A DNA stretch of 7,979 nt from Rhodocaloribacter sp964552015 (GTDB taxonomy: Bacteria; Bacteroidota; Rhodothermia; Rhodothermales; ISCAR-4553): assembly GCA_964552015.1 (NCBI GenBank), contig CAZKFR010000109.1, positions 1 to 7,979 of the forward strand, in the 5' to 3' direction. Position 1 is the stretch's first letter, and every line of letters begins with the position of its first letter. Both the position numbers and the translations under genes were made by a program. Positions 1 to 5,951 of this stretch are shown piece by piece. The notes below the pieces were generated by a model. The model was not told where the DNA came from, did no database searches, and was given only the letters and a program-made list of their open reading frames with translations.

Positions 1-867
1 CTGGGAAAGCCGCAGGTTGTAGTCGTCCGGCCCGGTGCTGTCGGTGTGCCCGGCGATCTCCAGGCGCAGTTCGGGGTGCCGGGTAAGCACCGTACCGAGC
101 GCATCCAGGGTTTGCCGGGAGGAGGGCAGGAGCGTGCTCTGGTCCACTTCGAAATGGACGGAGAGCGCCCGGAAAAGGCCTTCTTCCAGCAGGGCCCGGG
201 TGATCTGCTCCACCGTGATCTCGGCCCGCGGCAGCTCGGCCGGGTTGACCGGCGCGGGCGTCGGTGCCGGAGGTACGATGACGGCCGGTGGCGTCACGTC
301 CGGGCGGGGAGGGGGCTCCTGCGCCGGCGGGGTCACCGGGGCCGGCGGCGGCGTGACGGTAGCCGGCGGCACGGTGGTGGCCGGGGGCACGACGACGACC
401 GGGGGCGCGCCGGCCGATGGACGACCCTGCACGGCCGCCCATTGCGCCAGGCGTGCGTCCAGGTAGCGGATGAGGCGGTCCTCCAGCTGTTGCAGATCCT
501 GCGCGGTCAGACCGGGTGTTCCGGCGGGGGTCGCGGGAGTGGTCGGGGTCGCTGCCCGGGCGAGGGCCGCCCTCGGTACTCGCACCAGCAGCAGGCGGGG
601 GCGCGATATGTTCAGCGAACGGATGCGTACGCCGCCTGCCGAGCCCACCTGCACGCGCACCGGCTGCGGCGTGCGTACCGACGAGGGGAGAGGCGCCACG
701 GGCCGATCCGCCGGCGGCACGGCCGTCGTGTCCACCCCCGCCGTCCCGCCGGACGGCGCCGGAACGGGCCGGACGGCCGTGGTATCGGCTACCTGGGCGC
801 GGGCCGGCACGATGCCGGCGGCCAGCACCATCAGACCGATCAGCAGAGAACGCAGCATTCGTTTCAT
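1..867 (-). CDS. OmpA-family outer-membrane/peptidoglycan-binding protein, C-terminus cut by window edge
   Basis: The frame is open from ATG at 867 to the left edge, giving 289 residues with no stop reached. Residues 1-24 look like a signal peptide ending ARA before Q25. Residues 26-210 are low-complexity and Pro/Ala/Val/Thr-rich, with a short predicted helix at about 119-147 (LTAQDLQQLEDRLIRYLDAR). From about residue 233 an OmpA-like domain begins (VHFEVDQSTLLPSS, then LEIAGHTDSTG at 269-279, then YNLRLSQ at the edge). D275 in GHTD corresponds to the Asp that binds diaminopimelate in this family. The downstream Arg-containing half lies outside the window. By family knowledge it sits in the outer membrane or periplasm and tethers the envelope to peptidoglycan. 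It has no visible barrel of its own, so the long Pro-rich linker probably spans the periplasm. It follows the large barrel-protein gene on the same strand after 92 nt. The OmpA assignment is firm; the exact role is unknown. Confidence 0.88.
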   Translation of the reverse strand, partial: MKRMLRSLLIGLMVLAAGIVPARAQVADTTAVRPVPAPSGGTAGVDTTAVPPADRPVAPLPSSVRTPQPVRVQVGSAGGVRIRSLNISRPRLLLVRVPRAALARAATPTTPATPAGTPGLTAQDLQQLEDRLIRYLDARLAQWAAVQGRPSAGAPPVVVVPPATTVPPATVTPPPAPVTPPAQEPPPRPDVTPPAVIVPPAPTPAPVNPAELPRAEITVEQITRALLEEGLFRALSVHFEVDQSTLLPSSRQTLDALGTVLTRHPELRLEIAGHTDSTGPDDYNLRLSQ

Positions 868-889
868 GAGACTGCCCGGAGAACATGGT

Positions 890-949
890 GCGCCGGCACC
901 GCGGGAGCGACCGAGGAGGCGGTGGGGCGTCGCTCCCGCGTGCCGGCGC
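890..949 (-). terminator. Long GC-rich hairpin between two surface-protein genes (terminator-like)
   Basis: Positions 890-911 and 929-949 form a 21-bp inverted repeat with one extra C in the left arm and a 17-nt loop (912-928). It begins 10 nt after the stop codon of the barrel-protein gene and ends 22 nt before the ATG of the ompA-like gene. No U-tract follows on the minus strand, so it is not a textbook intrinsic terminator. It could attenuate transcription, stabilise the upstream mRNA 3' end, or occlude translation of the downstream gene. The inverted repeat is seen directly; the function is inferred. Confidence 0.45.
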
Positions 950-959
950 GAAGCTACCG

Positions 960-3479
960 TCAGAGACGGATACGATACCCGAAGAGCAGGCGGTTCTGGT
1001 CGAAGAAGTCCATGGTCATGTACTCTCCGAAGAGCGTCCCGAAGTTGAAGGAGCGCTCGACGCCCAGCATCAGGTTGAACACCGTCTCGAACCGGTCGGC
1101 GGAGATGAACCCGAAGCCGGTACCGACGTAGGGCACGTAATCGCCGAAGAGCGAGAGCCGCAGCGGGTAGGCCACGTTGAAGTTGATCGTCTGGGTATTG
1201 GTCTCGCCGAAGCCGAAGACGGCTTCGGGCAGGAAGCGCAACGCCCCTGTGCCCCCCCGGCGGAAGTCGACGCGCACGCCGAGCAGCACCTGCTGCGGGT
1301 TGCTCAGGTTAAAGCCCGTCATCGGGAAGAGGGCGTGCAGGTCCGTGCCGGTCGTCGTCGTGACGTTCGTCTCCGGGGCCTCTACGACCACCGGGGCCGG
1401 CTGCACGACCGAGGGCTGTGCCTGCCGGGCTTCCAGTTCCGCCATGCGTTGCTGGATGCGCTGTTCCATCTCGGCCAGGCGGCTCTCGAAGCGCTGAGCG
1501 AGCTGGTCGACCAGCGTGGCATCGAGCGGGGTGGCGGCGGGAGCCGGGGTCTGCCCGGCCGGCGTCTGCGTGCGAGACAGTTCGGCCTGTACGGCCTGCC
1601 GGACGAGCGCCTGGAGCTGTTCCGGCGTCAGCCCGCCGGCCGGTGCCGGCGTCGCGGCCTGGCCCTGTGCCGCCTGCCCCTGTACCGGGGCGGCCTGGCC
1701 CTGTGCCGGAGCGGCCTGGCCCTGTGCCGGGGCGGCCTGGCCCTGTGCCGGAGCGGCCTGGCCCTGTGCCGGAGCGGCCTGGCCCTGTGCCGGCAGACCC
1801 GAAACGATGGCGCCCGTGAGCGGGTCGATCAGCAGCGCATCGCCCGTCAGGGACTCGACGCTCACCCCGCCGGGCCGGCCGTAGCGTACGTACAGTTCAC
1901 CCTCCTCCGGAACCGGCAGGGTGACGTATTCGCGCCGCTCGGCGCCGGCCTTGCCTTCGGTGCGCTGTGCAGGCGCCGGCGTGGCCGTGGTCGGGCGCAT
2001 GGCGACGGCGGCCGTATCGGGCACACCGGCCACGCGCAGTGAATCGCGGCGCAGCTCGCCCCGCAGCCGTTCCATGGCCGCGGCGTTGCCCTGCTGGGCT
2101 TCGGCCAGCAGCATCGCCAGCGAGTCGATGCGGGCTTCGGCGCGCCGGATGGCCCGTTCCCGCTCCGCCAGCTCGGCCGCCAGGCGCTCCTGGGCCGTCA
2201 TGGCTTCGGCACGCGTGCGGCTGATCTCCTCGCCAATCAGCGCACCCGCACTCGGCGCCTTGCGGCCCAGACTGAAGCTCAGCCCGGCGCTGTACATGAA
2301 GCTGGTCTGAATCTGGTTGGGATCGCTGACCTGCTCCGCATCGACCGTGCTCATCAGCAACGAGCGGACACTGCCGTGCAGACGGATCGTTTCACCCAGG
2401 GGCAGGGAGGCCCCCACGCCGCCCATCGCAAACGTCTGGTCCTCGGGCACGACGGTGGTGTTGCCCTGGTAGTCACCAAAGACATCCATCACCCCGCCGC
2501 CAAGTGTCAGATAGGGGGTCAGGCCCTGTCCCGACGTGGAAAAGGCCAGCTTCATCTCACCGCCGTAGGCTTGCAGGTCGACGAACTTGGCAATTTCACC
2601 GTCCTGTACACCCCGCCAGTAGAACCCGCGCACGCCGACGTACGGCCCGAAGTCCAGGCCCGCAAACACACCGGCCATGCGCTGCGTATTCTGGAACCCC
2701 AGATCGGCGTCAAAATCGACCTGCCCCCAGAAAGGTTCGACCTGCAGGCGCAGGTTGCGCAGGCCGCCGGAGAACTGCTCCTCGAAGGCCCGGTCCAGTT
2801 CCGTCAACTCGCCGGGGCGCCGCCCTCCGAGGTAGACCTGGAAACCGGCCCGGACGCCAAGGTTGGTTCTGCGCTCCAGCGTGAAGTCGTCCCGCGTGAG
2901 GCCCAGGTCGGAGAGGTCGGCCTCGGAAAGCAGCGTGGCGGCGTTGTGCCGGTACGTCAGACCCTCGACCCCGACGGTAAACGTGTAGCGGCGATCCAGC
3001 GCGTACTGAATGCCGGCTCCGCCGCTCAGGTAAATGGTCTCGCTGGCGTCGAGGTTGTCCGGCTCGAAGCGGAAAATGCCCGTTCCGACGACCAGGTACG
3101 GGTGGACTATCCCGGTCCCCACGTTGAATTTCAACTGCCCGCCGTACCGGTGCATCGTCACATCCCGTGCCAGAAGATCCAGGTCCAGGCCGGGGTCACG
3201 GTCCTGCAATACCGCGAGCCCTCCCAGCCGGGTGCGGCCTTCCGGCGTGTAGAGGTAGAGCCCGCTCAGTTCGACGTATTCGCCGAACGAAAAGCCGACG
3301 CGACCGCCGTAAAACTGCGTGTTGTCGAGGCCCGACTCGTTGTCGAACTCGACGTGCTCGATGGTCGGCGTCAGCGTGTAGCTGATGCCCGAGACCTGTG
3401 CCTGCACTCCCAGAGGACGAACGGCCAGCAGACCCAGCCAGGTGGCCATCAGGAGCAAAAGATTGTATTTTCGTAGCAT
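960..3479 (-). CDS. Multi-domain outer-membrane beta-barrel protein with internal duplication, coiled coil and PAQ repeats
   Basis: This gene encodes 839 residues and starts at ATG 3479. Residues 1-27 form a signal peptide (hydrophobic LLLLMATWLGLLAV, cleavage likely after GVQA). Residues 30-218 form a beta-rich, barrel-like domain and residues 244-405 a second one. Matching blocks show the duplication: YGGRVGFSFGEYVELSGLY against MAGVFAGLDFGPYVGVRGFY, and RYGGQLKFN...HPYLVVGTG against AYGGEMKLA...TPYLTLGGG. Residues 418-480 are a charged coiled coil rich in Ala, Glu and Arg. Residues about 562-609 are tandem GQAAPAQ repeats, and a short second helical region covers 653-687. Residues 711-839 form a third beta domain with alternating hydrophobic strands (YVPYVGTGFGFISADRF), ending LLFGYRIRL. 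Export to the outer membrane is inferred. I recognise no named family for the whole chain; ligand and role are unknown. It probably belongs with the flanking lipoprotein and OmpA-like genes. Confidence 0.88.
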   Translation of the reverse strand: MLRKYNLLLLMATWLGLLAVRPLGVQAQVSGISYTLTPTIEHVEFDNESGLDNTQFYGGRVGFSFGEYVELSGLYLYTPEGRTRLGGLAVLQDRDPGLDLDLLARDVTMHRYGGQLKFNVGTGIVHPYLVVGTGIFRFEPDNLDASETIYLSGGAGIQYALDRRYTFTVGVEGLTYRHNAATLLSEADLSDLGLTRDDFTLERRTNLGVRAGFQVYLGGRRPGELTELDRAFEEQFSGGLRNLRLQVEPFWGQVDFDADLGFQNTQRMAGVFAGLDFGPYVGVRGFYWRGVQDGEIAKFVDLQAYGGEMKLAFSTSGQGLTPYLTLGGGVMDVFGDYQGNTTVVPEDQTFAMGGVGASLPLGETIRLHGSVRSLLMSTVDAEQVSDPNQIQTSFMYSAGLSFSLGRKAPSAGALIGEEISRTRAEAMTAQERLAAELAERERAIRRAEARIDSLAMLLAEAQQGNAAAMERLRGELRRDSLRVAGVPDTAAVAMRPTTATPAPAQRTEGKAGAERREYVTLPVPEEGELYVRYGRPGGVSVESLTGDALLIDPLTGAIVSGLPAQGQAAPAQGQAAPAQGQAAPAQGQAAPAQGQAAPVQGQAAQGQAATPAPAGGLTPEQLQALVRQAVQAELSRTQTPAGQTPAPAATPLDATLVDQLAQRFESRLAEMEQRIQQRMAELEARQAQPSVVQPAPVVVEAPETNVTTTTGTDLHALFPMTGFNLSNPQQVLLGVRVDFRRGGTGALRFLPEAVFGFGETNTQTINFNVAYPLRLSLFGDYVPYVGTGFGFISADRFETVFNLMLGVERSFNFGTLFGEYMTMDFFDQNRLLFGYRIRL
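1654..1794 (-). repeat. 21-bp in-frame tandem repeat in the barrel-protein gene
   Basis: Five consecutive, nearly identical 21-bp units occupy 1690-1794. Two shortened or diverged 18-bp units occupy 1654-1689. Each full unit encodes the heptapeptide GQAAPAQ, and the shortened ones give PVQGQA and AQGQAA variants. Differences between full units are confined mainly to the last base (a or g). Both unit lengths are multiples of three, so gain or loss of units keeps the frame. The array lies between a small folded segment (residues 515-560) and a second helical region, so it acts as a flexible spacer in the protein. Confidence 0.85.
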
Positions 3480-3526
3480 GGTCGTGAGCTCATTCGGTTA
3501 ACACAAGGGCGTACGAGGACCACCGT

Positions 3527-3542
3527 CACTGCATGCGCAGTG
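3527..3542. promoter_or_regulatory. Short palindrome upstream of the barrel-protein gene (possible operator)
   Basis: CACTGC and GCAGTG form 6-bp arms around ATGC, 48 nt upstream of the ATG of the 839-residue protein. The symmetry is real but short. It could be an operator half-site pair, a small 5'-leader hairpin, or chance. Confidence 0.2.
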
Positions 3543-3552
3543 CGTAGCCCGA

Positions 3553-3581
3553 ACCACGGAGCGATGCCGGCAACCCGTGGT
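3553..3581 (-). terminator. Hairpin after the lipoprotein gene
   Basis: ACCACGG (3553-3559) and CCGTGGT (3575-3581) form a 7-bp stem with a 15-nt loop, 12 nt downstream of the lipoprotein stop on the minus strand. No U-run follows, so it is at best a weak terminator or an mRNA 3'-end structure between lipoprotein and barrel-protein genes. Confidence 0.25.
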
Positions 3582-3592
3582 GGGGAGCAGGC

Positions 3593-4099
3593 TTACTGGC
3601 GTTGCAGGCGCAAGGAGAGCGTCCCTTTGACGGCCGTCAGCCCCTGATACCGGCGCGAGAATTCTTCCAGGTTGACCTCCCGCTCGATCTCGGCCGAGAG
3701 CACGGTGTCGCTCTCCCGGGTGAGCGTGAACTCGTTGCTGAGCAGCAACGCCTCGTAGAACGCCTTCTCTTTTGCATCGCCTTTGATGCGAACGCGCGAA
3801 CTCGTCACCGTATAGTCCCCGCCGACGAACTCGGACGAGCCGCCGACGAACTGGTACATGAGCGTGAACCGCCCGCTCGAGAACAGCTGGAGCCGCGTGT
3901 TGGCCGTCACCAGCGTGTCGAGCACATTGAGGGGCTCGAGCAGGCTGGAAGCCGGCGTGAACGCGAACTGCGTGAACGCATAGTCACCGGCCACCACATC
4001 GAAATCCACGGTGTCGTTGCTGTCGCAGGCCGAAAGCCCGAGCAGCAGGACAACCGGTATGAGAAGAGAGACTGACGTCCTGGTAACGTGCTTCATCAT
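3593..4099 (-). CDS. Lipocalin-like outer-membrane lipoprotein, hypothetical
   Basis: This gene encodes 168 residues. The N-terminus has basic residues (KHVTR), a hydrophobic core (VSLLIPVVLLLG) and a lipobox L22-S-A-C25 followed by DSND, which predicts a signal peptidase II lipoprotein with lipidated C25. The Asp after Cys is an inner-membrane retention signal in E. coli, but that rule often fails in Bacteroidota-like bacteria. The mature part is beta-rich with alternating patterns (VAGDYAFTQFAFTP, RLQLFSSGRFTLMYQF, SEFVGGDYTVTSSRVRIKG, SDTVLSAEIEREV, KGTLSLRLQRQ). This resembles small lipocalin-like lipoproteins, in which a GxY segment is followed by repeated strands. A second ATG at 4096 is equally usable as the start. 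The gene lies 113 nt before the barrel-protein gene on the same strand, suggesting one surface-protein transcript. Ligand and function are unknown. Confidence 0.82.
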   Translation of the reverse strand: MMKHVTRTSVSLLIPVVLLLGLSACDSNDTVDFDVVAGDYAFTQFAFTPASSLLEPLNVLDTLVTANTRLQLFSSGRFTLMYQFVGGSSEFVGGDYTVTSSRVRIKGDAKEKAFYEALLLSNEFTLTRESDTVLSAEIEREVNLEEFSRRYQGLTAVKGTLSLRLQRQ

Positions 4100-4183
4100 G
4101 AATCGTCCCTGTATACGTTGGTGAGGAACCCGGCCTGCCCTGAAGGATCCAAGCGTTGATTCAGCACAGGCCGAGCACGATGT

Positions 4184-4221
4184 GCGGCCCTCAGGCCGCG
4201 GTCGCCTGCCGAAGGCGACCG
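4184..4221. other. Two abutting hairpins in the divergent intergenic region
   Basis: GCGGCC (4184-4189) pairs with GGCCGC (4194-4199) around CTCA. Sharing base 4199, CGGTCGCC (4199-4206) pairs with GGCGACCG (4214-4221) around TGCCGAA. They lie about 85 nt upstream of the lipoprotein ATG and about 50 bp from the TTAA array. They could form a structured 5' leader for the minus-strand surface operon. The pairing is seen directly; any role is inferred. Confidence 0.35.
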
Positions 4222-4270
4222 GAATCTTTCCTGTTCAACGATGCAAATTCCCCTTTCGTCCCTCGATGAA

Positions 4271-4300
4271 CCTTAATCCGGCATTAAACTGTTGTTAAAG
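4271..4300. promoter_or_regulatory. Array of three 11-bp-spaced TTAA repeats (candidate OmpR/PhoB-type operator)
   Basis: TTAA cores start at 4273, 4284 and 4295, exactly 11 bp apart, within CCTTAATC, GCATTAAAC and TGTTAAAG. They stand out in otherwise very GC-rich DNA. OmpR/PhoB-family regulators typically bind head-to-tail on direct repeats of about 11 bp, and the gene 47 bp downstream encodes such a regulator. The site also lies upstream of the divergent lipoprotein gene. The same motif and spacing recur at 5918-5948 and 7763-7781. Binding is inferred. Confidence 0.55.
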
Positions 4301-4321
4301 TCGTCGGACGCTCGTTATCCT
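4292..4321 (+). promoter_or_regulatory. Candidate sigma-70-like promoter of the regulator gene
   Basis: TTGTTA (4292-4297) as -35 and TATCCT (4316-4321) as -10 are 18 bp apart. Each matches four of six bases of the E. coli-type consensus, and the ATG is 25 bp further on. The -35 box overlaps the third TTAA repeat, which would suit autoregulation. Promoter rules in this lineage may differ, so this is tentative. Confidence 0.3.
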
Positions 4322-4346
4322 TCGCCCCCCGAGCCCCCCTCTGTCG

Positions 4347-5333
4347 ATGCATCACGCGCCCCTGCACATCTGCCTGGTCAGCGACGCCGAGCTGGTCCGG
4401 ACGGCCGTTCGTCTGGCCTGTCCTCCTCCCCACGAGGTCGTCGTGTTTTCCCTGACGAACGTGCTCGACGACCAGCACGCCTTTTCGGAGCAGGGAGAAC
4501 GGGTGGTGGAGGCCGCCGCCGGCGCCGACGTGGTGCTGGTGGGATGGGTGCCGGCACAGGCGCCGCTGCTGAACACGCTGTGCCACCATGTTCGTCAGCG
4601 TGCCCGCGTTCCGGTGATGGCCCTCTGTGCCGGCGGCGGGCAGGAAGAAATGATCGCGGCGCTGGCTGCCGGCGCCGACGACGTCCTTGCCTTCCCGATC
4701 TACCTCCCGCTGTTGCAGTCCAAAATCGCCGCCTGTCGCCGGCTGATGGACGCGGTCCGGCAGGCGACCTCGATAGACCTCGAGCCAGAGCCTGAGAAGC
4801 AACGCCGGAACCGGGTCGTAACGAAGGACGAGACGCGGGTGAACGACGGGAGGAAACGGGCCCGGGCCCCGCTGAGCCTGAACGGGGGCTCCGGCCGGAA
4901 CGATGCGCCTCTCCCCGAAGCACGAAGCAGCGAGGTGCGCGAGGAGCCCGACGCCTCGCCGCCCCCTCCTTCCCCGCCTCGCCCGGAGCAGGACGAAGGC
5001 CTGGTCGTGGGGCCGCTTCGGCTGGACCTCCAGGCGTTCCGCTTCTTCGTCCACGGCGAAGAAGTCGAACTGACGCCCAAAGAATTCGACCTGATTCGCT
5101 ACCTGATGCAGCACGCGGGCACGGTTTGCCCGCGCGATCAGATCCTCGACGAGGTCTGGGGGCTCGACTTCGACACGGGCACGAACATGGTCGATGTGTA
5201 CATGCACTTCCTCCGGCGCAAGCTCGCGGCCCACGGGCTCAAGGGCATGATCAAGACGATCCGGGGCCGGGGCTACCGCCTCGATGGACAGCCTACACCA
5301 GCCCCGCACCCCGGCTCATCCTCGCCTCAGTGA
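4347..5333 (+). CDS. OmpR/PhoB-type winged-helix regulator with degenerate receiver domain
   Basis: This gene encodes 328 residues from ATG 4347. Residues 7-135 align with a response-regulator receiver: D13 in the acidic pocket, VPVMALCA at 88-95, and AAGADDVLAFP at 107-117. The catalytic set is missing. The phospho-acceptor Asp position in ADVVLVGW is G66, the conserved Thr is C94, and the conserved Lys of the usual LTKP is F116. Residues 141-218 are a long, charged, Pro-rich linker. Residues 219-313 form an intact trans_reg_C winged helix (ELTPKEFDLIRYLMQHAG, CPRDQILDEVWG, NMVDVYMHFLRRKL, IKTIRGRGYRLDG). The tail is short and Pro/Ser-rich. By family, the winged helix binds direct repeats, with its wing contacting the minor groove. 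Loss of the active site means canonical phosphorylation is very unlikely, so control may be by ligand, partner or dimerisation. No histidine kinase is visible nearby. The stop overlaps the convergent asp23 gene by 7 bp. The TTAA array in front suggests autoregulation. Confidence 0.9.
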   Translation: MHHAPLHICLVSDAELVRTAVRLACPPPHEVVVFSLTNVLDDQHAFSEQGERVVEAAAGADVVLVGWVPAQAPLLNTLCHHVRQRARVPVMALCAGGGQEEMIAALAAGADDVLAFPIYLPLLQSKIAACRRLMDAVRQATSIDLEPEPEKQRRNRVVTKDETRVNDGRKRARAPLSLNGGSGRNDAPLPEARSSEVREEPDASPPPPSPPRPEQDEGLVVGPLRLDLQAFRFFVHGEEVELTPKEFDLIRYLMQHAGTVCPRDQILDEVWGLDFDTGTNMVDVYMHFLRRKLAAHGLKGMIKTIRGRGYRLDGQPTPAPHPGSSSPQ

Positions 5334-5809
5334 ACGCGGGCTTCGGCTTCCTCCTCCTCCGCTTCTTCCTCGTCGCCGAAGTACAGGTCCACGACATCGA
5401 TGTTCACCTCGACCACCTTCAGGCCCGTCATAGCCTCGACGCGCTCGGCAATGTTGCGCCGGATGGCCTCGGCCACGGCCGGAATGCTGGCTCCGTAATC
5501 GACGACGAGCCGGATGTCCACCGCGGCTTCCCGGGTGCCGACCTCGACCTGGACGCCCAGATCGCGCATGGTGCCGCCGGTGACGGTCTTGGCCAGCGAG
5601 ACGACGGATTGCGAGGGGCCAAACGGCACCAGCCGGTGAACCCCCTCGACCTCTCGAGCGGCCAGGCTGGCGATCTTGGCCACGACCTGGTTGCGGATGA
5701 TCGTCTGCCCGGACTCTCCCTGCGTGACGGAGGCCCCTTCGATCTGGGTCCGGGGGGCGTCCTTCTGAGGCGTCGTGTTGGCCTCTTTGTTCTTCGTGGT
5801 GGTTGCCAT
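5327..5809 (-). CDS. Asp23/Gls24 family envelope stress response protein
   Basis: This gene encodes 160 residues. The first 33 are polar and probably disordered. Residues 34-144 carry the Asp23 pattern: GQTIIRNQVVAKIASLAAREVEGVHRL, then VQVEVGTREAAVDIRLVVDYG, SIPAVAEAIRRNIAERVEAMTGL and VVEVNIDVVDLYF. This is the canonical length and order of the family. Residues 146-156 form an acidic tail (DEEEAEEEEAE). In Staphylococcus aureus, Asp23 is an abundant cytoplasmic protein anchored to the membrane by AmaP, and its loss triggers a cell-wall stress response. By analogy this protein should dock on the AmaP-like protein encoded at 6272-6871. The start is supported by a Shine-Dalgarno-like GAGGA six bases upstream. 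A 140-nt gap with its own TTAA array separates it from the preceding gene, so it may have its own promoter. Its 3' end overlaps the regulator gene tail to tail. Confidence 0.95.
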   Translation of the reverse strand: MATTTKNKEANTTPQKDAPRTQIEGASVTQGESGQTIIRNQVVAKIASLAAREVEGVHRLVPFGPSQSVVSLAKTVTGGTMRDLGVQVEVGTREAAVDIRLVVDYGASIPAVAEAIRRNIAERVEAMTGLKVVEVNIDVVDLYFGDEEEAEEEEAEARVH

Positions 5810-5815
5810 GGTACG

Positions 5816-5820
5816 TCCTC
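5816..5820 (-). promoter_or_regulatory. Shine-Dalgarno-like site of asp23
   Basis: On the minus strand GAGGA lies six bases before the ATG at 5809. It is the clearest ribosome-binding site in the window, and most other genes here lack one. It suggests that this gene is strongly translated and fixes its start. Confidence 0.5.
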
Positions 5821-5901
5821 GTTGGGTTGGCGGATCAGAAAAAGGGTCCCCTCGCGACGCCGCAGGAGGCTACGCGTCGGATGGGATGGAAAGTTGTCCA
5901 G

Positions 5902-5932
5902 AAGGGCGGGTTCCTAACATCAAGGGCGGGTT
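5902..5932. repeat. Direct repeat AAGGGCGGGTT, two copies 20 bp apart
   Basis: AAGGGCGGGTT occurs at 5902-5912 and again at 5922-5932, in the gap upstream of asp23. The repeat period is 20 bp, close to two helical turns, and the second copy runs into a TTAA element. It may be a second protein-binding site or a remnant of a local duplication. Confidence 0.4.
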
Positions 5933-5948
5933 AAAAAGCCATTAAAGG
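5918..5948. promoter_or_regulatory. Second 11-bp-spaced TTAA-type array, upstream of asp23
   Basis: TCAA at 5920, TTAA at 5931 and TTAA at 5942 are spaced exactly 11 bp apart (CATCAAGG, GGTTAAAA, CATTAAAG), about 110 bp upstream of the asp23 ATG. The last unit, CATTAAAG, matches the unit at 4282 upstream of the regulator in its first seven bases. This suggests that the regulator controls asp23 separately from the rest of the cluster. Part of the array can also be read as a weak terminator, so the assignment is not certain. Confidence 0.45.
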
Positions 5949-5951
5949 CTC
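5933..5951 (-). terminator. Weak terminator-like hairpin at the end of the DUF2273-like gene
   Basis: On the minus strand, starting inside the stop codon, AGCC pairs with GGCT around TTTAAT. A possible G-U pair lengthens the stem to 5 bp, and a run of T follows. The stem is short, so it may only reduce read-through into asp23. It overlaps the TTAA array, and both readings cannot be the whole story. Confidence 0.3.

Noticed and set aside
1309..1312. Further TTAA sites at 1309 and 3498 as extra operators
   Set aside because: Both are single, with no second core 11 bp away, and the first is inside a coding region.
1690..1794. Possible CRISPR array
   Set aside because: The repeats are contiguous 21-bp in-frame units without spacers and encode a protein heptapeptide repeat.
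46..2042. Long plus-strand frames of 117 to 385 residues opposite the surface-protein genes
   Set aside because: They are antisense shadows in GC-rich coding DNA: Arg/Gly/Pro-rich, without domain patterns, while the minus strand shows signal peptides and clear domains.
4284..5309. A 341-residue minus-strand frame opposite the regulator
   Set aside because: The plus strand encodes an unmistakable winged-helix regulator, and the antisense product is His/Arg-rich with no recognisable features.
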